This document shows, piece by piece, positions 35,364-43,639 of a stretch of DNA of 64,000 nucleotides (position 1 is its first letter; every line of letters begins with the position of its first letter). The position numbers and the translations under genes are program-made. The notes beneath the pieces were generated by a model that did not search any database, had not been told where the DNA came from, and was given only the letters and a program-made list of their open reading frames with translations. The DNA is from VYFG01 sp965213885 (GTDB taxonomy: Bacteria; Pseudomonadota; Gammaproteobacteria; Arenicellales; Poriferihabitantaceae). The stretch covers positions 3,410,001 through 3,474,000 of the forward strand of contig OZ243919.1 of NCBI GenBank assembly GCA_965213885.1. Reading direction: 5' to 3'.

Positions 35364-36137
35364 TCATTGTCTGACGGGCTCGGGATGTAAGTTCAGCCCA
35401 CCCAGGTGGAAGTAGATCGCATTGGCAAACCGCTGTTTGTTACGGAACCCGCGGCTGCGAATCTTGACCATACGGATCTTGCTGTTGATGCCTTCCGCAG
35501 GACCGTTGGTGACCTTCAGGACAACGGCATTGAGAATGCCCCACAGGTGATTCCTGATCGTCCTTGCAGCCTGCTTGACCGGCTCCAGGCGGCAGCGCAC
35601 CGCCCAGGACAGCCACCGCTTCCAACCCTTTTCCGCCCAGGTCCTGCTGGTATCGTGCCAAAGGGACATGGCCATCTCCCGGATCGCCCAGGCCCGGGCA
35701 GTCTTGAGCGTGCTCTCACGCAGTACCTGGAACCGTGACTTCTGCCGGCGGGTCATGTTGGCCGGGTTCGTCAGCCAGTCGTACTTGCTCCCCTTGGGAT
35801 CCTCGTAGCCCTCCTTCATCAGGGCCCGGTGCTCCTGGCGCCGGATCCTGTCCACCGCATCCCCCAGATATTTCGCCACAGGGAACTTATCAAAGGCGAT
35901 CTTCTCCTCGCCCCCGGGAACCTGCTCCAGGGTCCCATGGATATACGCCGGCCACCTGTCCATGCTCACGCTCTCAAGACCGGCAAGCTGCTCCGGTGTC
36001 AGGCGCCGGTACCATCCCTCCAGGGCCTCCTTCCTGCGGTCTTCCCCCACATACAACACCTCGCCTTCCTCCGGGTCCGACACGATCGTCACGTAGTCAT
36101 GGCGCTTGCGGAACGAGGTCTCGTCCACAGTCACCCC
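35364..36137 (-). pseudogene. ISL3-family transposase, 5'-truncated
   Basis: It keeps the DDE domain: GVTVDETSFRKRHDYVTIV with the first aspartate, SMDRWPAYIHG with the second, and a C-terminal NGPAEGINSKIRMVKIRS block with the glutamate, followed by RGFRNKQRFANAIYFHLGGL. The N-terminal zinc-ribbon and helix-turn-helix (about 150 residues) are missing. The homology stops at about 36137, where SRAP coding sequence begins on the other strand. No terminal inverted repeat was recognised. It marks the right edge of the low-GC island. Confidence 0.8.
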
Positions 36138-36138
36138 G

Positions 36139-36473
36139 CGCGACGGAAATCCGATGGCGTTTGCCGGACTGTGGGAGCGCTGGCGGGTGCCGGACTTCGG
36201 GGTGCGCTTGCAAATCTCCGGCCGAACGACGTCGTCGAGACCTTCACGATCCTCATCACCGAGGCGACCGGGACCATGCAGGCGCTGCATCACCGGATGC
36301 CGGTGATCCTCCCGCCGGAGGCTTACCGACCCTGACTCTCAGGGGAGGATGTCGAAGTGGAGCCCGCGCCCGAGGACCTGCTCATGATGCACCGGGTCAG
36401 CCGCCAAATGAACAACCCGCGCCACGACGGTCCCGAATGCATCGCGGCGCTTGAGTCTGCCCGACCCGTCTGA
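36139..36473 (+). pseudogene. yedK: C-terminal fragment of SRAP (YedK/HMCES) protein
   Basis: The remnant reads RDGNPMAFAGLWERWR, then after a frameshift FTILITEATGTMQALHHRMP and VILPPEAYRP. A stop follows, then RVSRQMNNPRHDGPECIAAL in the same frame. These are the conserved C-terminal parts of SOS-associated peptidase-like DNA-protein crosslinking proteins, including the HxRMP histidine. The N-terminal half with the catalytic Cys-2 is gone, replaced by the transposase. It is convergent with umuC, 10 bases away. Confidence 0.75.
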
Positions 36474-36483
36474 CTTCTCCCAG

Positions 36484-37737
36484 TCACGCGCGCACGATGG
36501 GAATGTCCGCCCAGCGCGTGGTGTATTGCGGGGAAGTGAACTGCTGGCGCATGTACCAGGGCTTCGAGACGCCCTGCGCGGCCAGGAACATGCTGCCCTT
36601 GCCCTTCAGACGGTTGATCGCGTCAATCGTCCGCATCAGCCTATCGGCCTTTTCGGATTGTCCCGGATGCAACAGGTCATGCTGGCAGTGATCCCTGTCG
36701 ACCAGTTCGATCAGGCCGACGCCTGCCTTCAGGTATGCATGGCCTTCCCGATAGAGGTCTCCCGCGAGCCGGCGGGCAACCCGGGCGATCTCTCTCGTGT
36801 CGTCGGTCGGGTACGCCAGGCGCGTGACCCTGCTGGCCGAATGGAAGTTGGGCATGAACGGCGAGGTATGGATGAAGACATGCATTGCGACCGCGAGGTG
36901 GTTCTGCCGGCGCAGTTTCTCGGCGGCGCGGCTCGCGTACAGCGTCACTCCCTGCAGCACCGGGTCCGGTCCGGTGGCCTTCTTCCCGAACGAACGGGTG
37001 CAGTAGATCTGTTTCTTCGCCGGTGGGATTTCCTCCAGGGGGATGCAGGAACGGCCGTTCAGCTCCTCGATGGTGCGTTCCATACAGACGCTGGTGCGCC
37101 TCCGGACAGCCCTGGGATTGGCCCTCGCGAGGTCATGGGCGGTGTCCACGCCGAAGGGCGCGAGACGCTTTGCCAGCCGGGCGTTGACGCCCCACACGCC
37201 GGTCACGGGAACCTGTTTCAGGATCCGCTCCCATTGTTCCGGGGCATCCAGTGTGCAGTTGCCCCCCAGCGCCGGATTCTTCTTGGCGGCCCGCCCGGCG
37301 AGCTTGGCCAGTGTCTTGGTGGGGGCGACGCCGACACTGACCGGCATGCGGATCTCCTTCCACAGGGCATTCCTGATCCTCGTTCCGTATTCCCCGGGGT
37401 CAACACGCATCCCGGCAAGGGACAGGAACATCTCGTCGATGGAGTACACCTCGATCCGCGGGCTGAACTGCTGCAGTGTCATCATCACCCGGTCGGAGAT
37501 GTCGCCGTAGAGCGGATAGTTGGAGGAAAAGATCGCCACGCCATGCCGGCGCAACCGGTGCTCGATCTTGAAAAAAGGCTCCAGGTCCCGGAAACCGAGC
37601 GCCTTGGCTTCCCCGGAGCGCGCCACGACGAACCCGTCGTTGTTGGACAGGACCACCACGGGCTTCCCCCGCAGGTCGGGGCGGAAGATCTGCTCGCAGC
37701 TCGCGTAGAAGCTGTTGCAGTCAACGAGGGCGAACAT
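36484..37737 (-). CDS. umuC: DNA polymerase V catalytic subunit UmuC
   Basis: This 417-residue Y-family polymerase begins FALVDCNSFYASCEQIFRPD, with catalytic Asp 6. YSIDEMFLSLAGM supplies the D-E pair of the palm, and PVSVGVAPTKTLAKLAGRAA follows. The little-finger and the C-terminal UmuC-specific region end in QYTTRWADIPIVRA. It performs translesion synthesis with UmuD'. It overlaps umuD by 17 bases. Confidence 0.94.
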   Translation of the reverse strand: MFALVDCNSFYASCEQIFRPDLRGKPVVVLSNNDGFVVARSGEAKALGFRDLEPFFKIEHRLRRHGVAIFSSNYPLYGDISDRVMMTLQQFSPRIEVYSIDEMFLSLAGMRVDPGEYGTRIRNALWKEIRMPVSVGVAPTKTLAKLAGRAAKKNPALGGNCTLDAPEQWERILKQVPVTGVWGVNARLAKRLAPFGVDTAHDLARANPRAVRRRTSVCMERTIEELNGRSCIPLEEIPPAKKQIYCTRSFGKKATGPDPVLQGVTLYASRAAEKLRRQNHLAVAMHVFIHTSPFMPNFHSASRVTRLAYPTDDTREIARVARRLAGDLYREGHAYLKAGVGLIELVDRDHCQHDLLHPGQSEKADRLMRTIDAINRLKGKGSMFLAAQGVSKPWYMRQQFTSPQYTTRWADIPIVRA

Positions 37738-38158
37738 GGCGGTGTGAGCGGATCGAGTGGATCACGACGCCTTCGATGAGCAGGTCCGCATCCTCGCCGA
37801 CCGGGATCGGCGGATAGGCGTTGTTTGCGGACAGCAGGCGGCATCGTTTCCGGTCGAGTATCTTGCAGGTCATCTCCCCGTCGATGACCGCCACGACGAC
37901 GCTCCCGTGTTCCGGTTCCACGGCCCGGTCCACGATCAGGAGGTCGCCGTCGAAGATGCCCGCATCCTGCATGGACGCGCCCGAGACCCTGCAGTAGAAG
38001 GTCGCGGCGGGATGACTGATGAGGTGCTCGTTCAGGTCGAGCTTCCCGTCCATGTAGTCGTCCGCGGGGCTGGGAAACCCCGCCGGCACGGCGCCGGGGA
38101 AATGGGGAATCCGGTAGGATGTCCCGGAGAAATGCTCTCCCAGATATTCCAGTTTCAT
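37721..38158 (-). CDS. umuD: UmuD, self-cleaving Pol V subunit
   Basis: This 145-residue LexA-fold protein starts MKLEYLGEHFSGTSYRIPHF. The cleavage pair A26-G27 lies in GAVPAGFPSPADDY. The catalytic dyad is Ser 62 in VSGASMQDAGI and Lys 99 in EMTCKILD. RecA-stimulated cleavage would give UmuD'. The longer frame to 38251 has no homology. I found no convincing LexA box upstream, although SOS control is usual for this gene. Confidence 0.93.
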   Translation of the reverse strand: MKLEYLGEHFSGTSYRIPHFPGAVPAGFPSPADDYMDGKLDLNEHLISHPAATFYCRVSGASMQDAGIFDGDLLIVDRAVEPEHGSVVVAVIDGEMTCKILDRKRCRLLSANNAYPPIPVGEDADLLIEGVVIHSIRSHRHVRPR

Positions 38159-38299
38159 CGCTTCAGTCCGTTTGGAACAGGCAAACGCCGCAGTGCCCGT
38201 GGGCGCCGGGGCCGGAAGGGGAGTTGTAACGGGGGGATGGCCGTCGGTCAAGCGAATCGGCGGGAATCCCGGGACTTCTCAAAAGTCCCGTCCCATCAT

Positions 38300-38938
38300 T
38301 CAGCCCCTGATCCAGGTTTTGTGCCCGTCCTGGATGATCTTCCGGTTGACGTTCACCCCGATCCTGTAGGTGTACCTTCATTTCATCCTGTGGAACGGAC
38401 AACCGTCGAGCTGGCCGGCAGCACCGCCGAGAAATTCCCGCGGCGTTTCGGCGGGATCGGGACCCGGGTTCACGAAAACGAGGCCCTCCCGGACGTCCGT
38501 GCCCACCGGCGTCAACCCGTGATCCCGCTTTGCGAGCTGGAAGAATTTTCCCTCGTCGGGGACGTGTATCAGTTCGCCCCTGTCGTTGTAAACCCAGCTG
38601 TGGAACGGGCAGTGGGCGCTCCCCGGGCATGACCCCCGCTCGTTGAGAAACGGTTTCCCGCATGGTGGGAGCACACATTGTGGAAGCCGCGGACGCCGCC
38701 GTCTGAACCGCATATGGTCAGGATGAATTGCTTTGCAGATGGCCAGGTCACCCACGACGTAGTCGCCTGCCTCCGGCACATCCTCCACACGGCCGACATT
38801 GATCCAGGTTCAGCGGAAAATGCGGTCACGCTCGAGGCCGAAGTGCGCCTCCGGGATACACGGCTCGACGGGCACAGGCCCCGTTTCGAGGTCCGGATAC
38901 TTCTTCGACCACTGTGTCTCCTGCATCACCTCCTCCAT
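38300..38938 (-). pseudogene. Rieske non-heme oxygenase alpha subunit, broken
   Basis: The start MEEVMQETQWSKKYPDLETG runs into a stop in IFR-stop-TWINVGRVED. The next frames give VPEAGDYVVGDLAICKAI and, after a shift, the first half of the Rieske cluster site NVCSHHAGNRF. Another shift gives the second half, CPFHSWVYNDRGELIHVPDE. A further shift gives YTYRIGVNVNRKIIQDGHKT before the end. The catalytic mononuclear-iron domain is absent. It resembles the N-terminal third of ring-hydroxylating or quaternary-amine oxygenases. At least one stop and three frameshifts make it non-functional. Confidence 0.8.
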
Positions 38939-39031
38939 CGCACTGCCGGCTAATCGAGCCGGGGGACGCAGTCCTCGGTCATCGGCCCGGATTCATGATC
39001 GCATCCATGGCCAATCGGGATTTCGTGTTCA

Positions 39032-39045
39032 TGGTATGCATACCA
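39032..39045. promoter_or_regulatory. 14-base perfect palindrome, GntR-type operator candidate
   Basis: TGGTATGCATACCA is a perfect palindrome about 95 bases upstream of the dead Rieske gene start (38938, minus strand). TGGTAT-N-ATACCA spacing is typical of FadR/VanR-type GntR operators. No GntR gene is in the window. It may be the orphaned control site of the broken oxygenase. Confidence 0.4.
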
Positions 39046-39228
39046 GGACGACCCAGAAAATCCCCTTCAGACGGCCGCATGAGCCAATGGTCGAATGCCG
39101 TCAGGCCCGTATGCCGGTCCGTGCCGGCAGGAGCGGACGGATGTCGCCGCCGCGGATGACCCTCCGGATAATCCAACGTACAATATGTGGCTGGATTGTG
39201 ACGACGGTATCCGCAGGGCCGCCTCCCA

Positions 39229-39786
39229 ATGGTTTCTCTCATCCCCAACCTGTTGACCTTCTTGCGGATCGCCACCTGCCCGGTACTGGTGCTGCTGCTG
39301 AATGCGCGCAACTATGAGGCGGCGCTGCTGCTCTTCTTTGCCGCGGGTCTCACCGATGGCTTGGACGGCTTGGTCGCCAAGCGCTTCAATTGCGTGACCT
39401 ACTTCGGATCGATACTCGATCCCATTGCGGACAAGTTCCTGATCACCTGCGCCTACGTGATGCTGGCGATCATGGGCGACATCCCGTTCTACCTGCTGGT
39501 GGTCGTGATTTTCCGTGACCTGGTCATCATCGGCGGATATTCGGTGATGCTCATCGTCATGGAGGGCAAGGTGCCGATACAGCCCATCTACTGGAGCAAG
39601 CTGAACACATTCCTGCAGATTTCCCTGGTGGTGTTCGTCCTGTTGGAACAAAGCGGCTGGCTGAGTCTGGGCTACGTGATGGACCTGCTGATTCTCGGTG
39701 TCATCGTGACCACGGTCGTCAGCGGAACCCTGTACGTCTGGATCTGGGGGTTCAAGCGTAAACAGGTCCGCGAGGGGCATTATTGA
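39229..39786 (+). CDS. CDP-alcohol phosphatidyltransferase family protein
   Basis: This 185-residue membrane protein has about five helices. The catalytic motif is present as DGLVAKRFNCVTYFGSILDP followed by IAD, matching DGx2ARx8Gx3Dx3D except that the arginine is lysine. It starts VSLIPNLLTFLRIATCPVLV as PgsA-like enzymes do. It probably makes a phospholipid such as phosphatidylglycerolphosphate, but a cardiolipin-type or other acceptor cannot be excluded. The hda start overlaps its stop by 4 bases, a common gammaproteobacterial pairing. Confidence 0.88.
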   Translation: MVSLIPNLLTFLRIATCPVLVLLLNARNYEAALLLFFAAGLTDGLDGLVAKRFNCVTYFGSILDPIADKFLITCAYVMLAIMGDIPFYLLVVVIFRDLVIIGGYSVMLIVMEGKVPIQPIYWSKLNTFLQISLVVFVLLEQSGWLSLGYVMDLLILGVIVTTVVSGTLYVWIWGFKRKQVREGHY

Positions 39787-40490
39787 GCCGTCAGACCGTC
39801 ATCCCCTCCGCCTCGCCTGACGAACTCAACTTCGACAGTTTTGATCCCGGCGGCAACCGTGTCCTGGTGGAGGCTCTGGAGGCCATCGCCGGAGGCCGCC
39901 GGCCGGGCGCGGTACTGTACCTGTGGGGAAAGGGCGGGGTGGGCAAGACGCACCTTCTGCAGGCCTGCTGTGCCGCCGCAGGCGTCCTTGGCCGGCCGTT
40001 TCGATACCTGAACTGCGGCGGTTTCCCGGATGCCCGGGATCCGGACATTCTGACGATTGCCAGGGAGTCCGGCTGCCTGGTCTGTCTGGACGATCTGCAG
40101 CCGCCGGAACACGGCGGGGTGTTGGAACTGGAATGGCTGTCGCTGTACGAGGAAGTCCGCCGGGCGGCGGGCAACCTGGTGGTTGCGGCCCCCGGGCCGC
40201 CCGGGGATATCGGCCTTCGGATGCCGGACCTGGTGTCCCGGCTTTCCGCGGGCGGCGTCTTTCACCTGGTGGCGCTGGATGATGGCGGCAAGCGGCGCGT
40301 GTTGCTGAAACGCTCCCGGGCGCGCGGATTCGACATGCCGGAGCCCGTCATTGAATACATCATGCGCCACCATGCCCGAGATACCGGATCCCTGTTCAAC
40401 CTCCTGGACCGGCTTGACAGCGCGTCGCTGTCCCAGCACCGGCGCATCACCATTCCGTTCCTTCGGGAGCTGTTGTCAGGGAGGGATTGA
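39783..40490 (+). CDS. hda: DnaA inactivator Hda
   Basis: This 235-residue DnaA-like AAA+ protein lacks the DNA-binding domain. Walker A is LYLWGKGGVGKTHLLQACC, Walker B LVCLDDLQPP, and the C-terminal lid has YIMRHHARDTGSLFNLLDRL. With the sliding clamp it stimulates hydrolysis of DnaA-bound ATP. It starts at TTG, overlapping the preceding stop. The N-terminal clamp-binding motif is not obvious. Confidence 0.92.
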   Translation: MSRQTVIPSASPDELNFDSFDPGGNRVLVEALEAIAGGRRPGAVLYLWGKGGVGKTHLLQACCAAAGVLGRPFRYLNCGGFPDARDPDILTIARESGCLVCLDDLQPPEHGGVLELEWLSLYEEVRRAAGNLVVAAPGPPGDIGLRMPDLVSRLSAGGVFHLVALDDGGKRRVLLKRSRARGFDMPEPVIEYIMRHHARDTGSLFNLLDRLDSASLSQHRRITIPFLRELLSGRD

Positions 40491-40531
40491 AGCGCGCGCC
40501 CCGTAGCCCGTGACGCGGAAGCCGCCAGACA

Positions 40532-41134
40532 CTACAGGGCGGACCCTTTCAGCAGCACAGCGGCATTGGCCACGCGGCTTCCCAGCAACCGGGCCAGCCG
40601 GACCTCGTCCTCGCTGAACGGGGAATTGTTGTCGGCGCCGGCGACATGGCTGGCGCCGTAAGGCGTGCCGCCGGTGCGGGTGTGGGAGAGCGTGGTCCCG
40701 CTGAAGGGGAGTCCCACCATGACCATCCCGTGATGGATCAGGGGAAGCATCATGCCGAGCAGCGTGCTCTCCTGGCCTCCATGCATGCTCGTACTCGACG
40801 TGAAGACACCCGCGGGCTTGTCCTTCAGTGTGCCTGCCAGCCACTGGGGGGCGGTCTGGTCGAAGAAAAACTTGATCGGCGAGGCCACGGTGCCGAAGCG
40901 GGTGGGGCTGCCGAGGATCAGGGCGTCACAGGACAGCAGGTCCGCCGTCTCGGCGTAGACATCACCCTCCTCCGGGATTGCGGGCGCGGTGGCTTCCGCC
41001 ACGGTGGACACGGGGGGCACGGTTCTCAGCACCGCCTCGCAGCCGTCGACGCTCTCCACACCGTAGGCCACCTGTGATGCCAGATCCGCCACGGACCCGT
41101 GCCGGCTGTAATACAGGATCAGGACAGACGTCAT
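40532..41134 (-). CDS. wrbA: NAD(P)H:quinone oxidoreductase, WrbA family
   Basis: This 200-residue flavodoxin-like protein begins TSVLILYYSRHGSVADLASQ (FMN phosphate loop). LILGSPTRFGTVASPIKFFF and FTSSTSMHGGQESTLL follow, both diagnostic of WrbA. It carries out two-electron reduction of quinones. The gene overlaps the stop of argF by 4 bases, so the two are co-transcribed. Confidence 0.92.
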   Translation of the reverse strand: MTSVLILYYSRHGSVADLASQVAYGVESVDGCEAVLRTVPPVSTVAEATAPAIPEEGDVYAETADLLSCDALILGSPTRFGTVASPIKFFFDQTAPQWLAGTLKDKPAGVFTSSTSMHGGQESTLLGMMLPLIHHGMVMVGLPFSGTTLSHTRTGGTPYGASHVAGADNNSPFSEDEVRLARLLGSRVANAAVLLKGSAL

Positions 41135-42036
41135 TGCGTGAGCAGGAATTCCATCAGCGCCTTCTGGGCATGCAGCCGGTTCTCGGCCTCGTCCCAGACC
41201 ACGCTTTGGGGGCCATCGATCACATCCGCCGTCACCTCCATGCCCCGGTAGGCCGGAAGGCAGTGCATGAACAGCGCCTCTCGGTTCGCCGCCGCCATGA
41301 TCCCGGGGGTGACGCAGAAACCCTCGAAATCCCGCAGGCGGGAATTCTTTTCCTCTTCCTGCCCCATGCTGGCCCAGGTGTCTGTCACCACGACGTCCGC
41401 GCCGTCGGCGGCCTCGGCGGGGTCGCGGGTCAGCGTCACGTGGCTGCCGCAGGCCGCCAACAGGTCCCGGTTCGGCTCGTAGCCCGCCGGCGTCGCCACC
41501 GCCAGCCGGAAATCCAGCTGTCTCGCCGCATTCATCCAGGAGTGGCAGACGTTGTTTCCGTCCCCGATCCAGGCGGCCTTGCATCCGGGGAAGTCGCCCC
41601 GGTGTTCCTGCCAGGTTTGCAGATCCGCCAGAAGCTGGCAGGGGTGGTTGAAATCCGAAAGGCCGTTGATCACGGGAACGGTGGCATGCCGGGCCATTTC
41701 CGCGACCCGTTCATGCTCGCCGGTGCGTATGACGATCAGGCTGGCCATGCGGGACAGGACCCTAGCGGTGTCGGCCACGGGCTCGCCGCGGCCGAGGTGG
41801 GAATCCGACGGCGCCAGGAAGATGGTGCTGCCCCCCAGGTGGGTGATGCCGGTTTCGAAGGAAACGCGGGTGCGGGTGGACGATTTCTCGAACACCATGA
41901 CCACGGTACGATGGCGCAGCAGGTCGCTGGGTCTGCCCTCGGACAGCGCCCGCTTCATCCTTGTCGCCCGGTCAATCACCTGCCTGATTTCGGCAGGCGA
42001 AAGATCCATCAGGCTGAGAAAATGTCTCGGTGACAT
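41131..42036 (-). CDS. argF: Ornithine carbamoyltransferase
   Basis: This 301-residue enzyme makes citrulline. The carbamoyl phosphate loop is KSSTRTRVSFE, followed by HLGGSTIFLAPSDSHLGRGE. The ornithine-binding region includes VTDTWASMGQEEE, and HCLPAYRGMEV carries the catalytic cysteine. The length is typical of proteobacterial ArgF. No clear ARG box was seen in the 254-base gap upstream, which contains a short tandem repeat. Confidence 0.94.
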   Translation of the reverse strand: MSPRHFLSLMDLSPAEIRQVIDRATRMKRALSEGRPSDLLRHRTVVMVFEKSSTRTRVSFETGITHLGGSTIFLAPSDSHLGRGEPVADTARVLSRMASLIVIRTGEHERVAEMARHATVPVINGLSDFNHPCQLLADLQTWQEHRGDFPGCKAAWIGDGNNVCHSWMNAARQLDFRLAVATPAGYEPNRDLLAACGSHVTLTRDPAEAADGADVVVTDTWASMGQEEEKNSRLRDFEGFCVTPGIMAAANREALFMHCLPAYRGMEVTADVIDGPQSVVWDEAENRLHAQKALMEFLLTQ

Positions 42037-42143
42037 GACACTGCACCCTCACAGGGAACCGGATGTATCGCGCCCTTCCGCATCACCACGGGCAGATGGC
42101 CCCAAATCAAAAAAGCACCGTCTGGCGGCGCTTGTCGTCAGTG

Positions 42144-42173
42144 ATTCTACTGAACACCATTCTACTGAACACC
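42144..42173. repeat. Two perfect tandem copies of a 15-base unit
   Basis: ATTCTACTGAACACC occurs twice in direct succession in the gap between argF and the glycosyltransferase gene, which are divergent. Nothing else is seen in this gap. It may be a slippage product or a paired binding site. Confidence 0.7.
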
Positions 42174-42290
42174 GGGGACAAAATGCAATTGGCGGTGATA
42201 GTATGAACGCATCCCGGGATACGGTCGGCGGCGGGGCGACCTGGCCGCCGGCCTGTTACCCGGCCTCTGCCCGGCGCAACCACTCCATCC

Positions 42291-42977
42291 GTGATCTCCA
42301 TCATCATCCCCACGTACAACGAAGGCCGCCGGCCCCTGGCGCTGGTCGATTCCCTGGCCGGTCTGCCGGGGTTTGGCGAAATCATCATCGTGGATGCCAG
42401 CGATGACGGCCTGTCGGACGAGAGCCTGCAGGACATCCGGGGCGGTGGCAGGGCGCGGGTGGTCCCGGCCAGGGACAAGGGGCGCGCGGCGCAGATGAAC
42501 CAGGGGGCGGAAATGGCCGGCTTTGAAAACCTGCTGTTCCTGCACTGCGACACCAGGTTGCCCGCCGATGCCGCCACCAGGGTGGAACACGTCCTCGGGC
42601 ATCGCCACTGGGGGCGCTTCGACCTGCGCCTGGATGCCGCCGGCTGGCAGTTCCGGCTGATCGGATGCATGATCAACCTGAGGTCGCGCCTCACCCGGAT
42701 CGCCACGGGCGACCAGGCGATGTTCGCCCGGAAGGACTTCTTCATGGCCCAGGGCGGGTTTGCGGGGATCGCGCTGATGGAGGACATCGAGTTCTCGCGG
42801 CGCGTGGGAAAACGGTCGCGGCCGGGGCTGGTCACGTCGCCCGTAACGACCTCCGCCCGGCGCTGGATCCGTCATGGCACGGTGCGTACCATTGTCCTGA
42901 TGTGGAAACTGAGGCTGCTGTACCGTCTGGGAGTGAATCCCGACCGGTTGGCCGCGATGTACCGTACCAGCGGATGA
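42291..42977 (+). CDS. TIGR04283-type family 2 glycosyltransferase
   Basis: This 228-residue enzyme starts at GTG and opens ISIIIPTYNEGRRPLALVDS. FLHCDTRLPADAATRVEH is the DxD-containing metal site. DQAMFARKDFFMAQGGFAGI and ALMEDIEFSRRVGKR complete the GT-A pattern, with the ED acid pair. The TIGR04283/TIGR04282 pair, overlapping by 4 bases here, is a known two-gene unit, sometimes linked to arsenosugar synthesis. No arsenic genes are adjacent, so the role is open. Confidence 0.88.
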   Translation: MISIIIPTYNEGRRPLALVDSLAGLPGFGEIIIVDASDDGLSDESLQDIRGGGRARVVPARDKGRAAQMNQGAEMAGFENLLFLHCDTRLPADAATRVEHVLGHRHWGRFDLRLDAAGWQFRLIGCMINLRSRLTRIATGDQAMFARKDFFMAQGGFAGIALMEDIEFSRRVGKRSRPGLVTSPVTTSARRWIRHGTVRTIVLMWKLRLLYRLGVNPDRLAAMYRTSG

Positions 42978-43639
42978 TGCAACCCGGAATGAAACCGGTC
43001 ATTTACCTGTTTTCCAAGGCGCCGGTCGCCGGACGGGTCAAGACGCGCATGCAGCCCGGACTTTCCCCGCAATCCTGCGCCGGGTTGGCCGGGCAGATGT
43101 TCTCGCAGACCTGCATCACGCTGTCCCGGCACTGGGCCGGTCCGCGGGTGATCGCCGCCGATCCCGATATCGGCCATCCCCTGTTCCGGCGGCTGGGACG
43201 GGAGCTTGGATTCGAACTGGAGCCCCAGCGGGGCGGCGACCTCGGAGAACGCATGAGCCATGCCCTGTCCCGCGGCATCGCGCGGGCTTCCGCCGCCGCG
43301 GTCGTAGGCGCCGACGTTCCGCATATCCCCGGGAGGATTGTCCGGGAAGCGGAGCAGCTGTTGCGGGAGGGCAGGGAAGTGGTCGGGCCGGCAACCGACG
43401 GCGGTTTTTACCTGCTCGGCCTGCAGACCGCCGGCACGGACCTGTTCGACGGCATCCGCTGGGGTCAGGGCGATGTGCTGTCCCGGCTCCTGGAAACGGC
43501 GCGGACGCAGGGGCGCCGGCTGCACCGGCTCCCGGAACTGCGGGACATCGATCACGTCGGGGACCTCCGGTGGCTGGCGGCCCGGGACGCGTCATACCGT
43601 CGGTTCCTCCCGGCCCCCACGGCCGGCGGCCATGGCTGA
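42974..43639 (+). CDS. TIGR04282-type glycosyltransferase
   Basis: This 221-residue protein begins MMQPGMKPVIYLFSKAPVAG followed by RVKTRMQPGLS, the nucleotide-binding start of this nucleotidyl/glycosyltransferase family. AAAVVGADVPHIPGRIVREA and VVGPATDGGFYLLGLQTAG follow. The partner TIGR04283 gene overlaps it. An acyltransferase gene overlaps its 3' end by 8 bases, so the three form a unit that may modify a lipid or envelope glycan. Confidence 0.88.
   Translation: MMQPGMKPVIYLFSKAPVAGRVKTRMQPGLSPQSCAGLAGQMFSQTCITLSRHWAGPRVIAADPDIGHPLFRRLGRELGFELEPQRGGDLGERMSHALSRGIARASAAAVVGADVPHIPGRIVREAEQLLREGREVVGPATDGGFYLLGLQTAGTDLFDGIRWGQGDVLSRLLETARTQGRRLHRLPELRDIDHVGDLRWLAARDASYRRFLPAPTAGGHG

Noticed and set aside
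38159..38200. Possible LexA box before umuD
   Set aside because: One CTGT half-site is present, but the second half does not match ACAG at the right distance.
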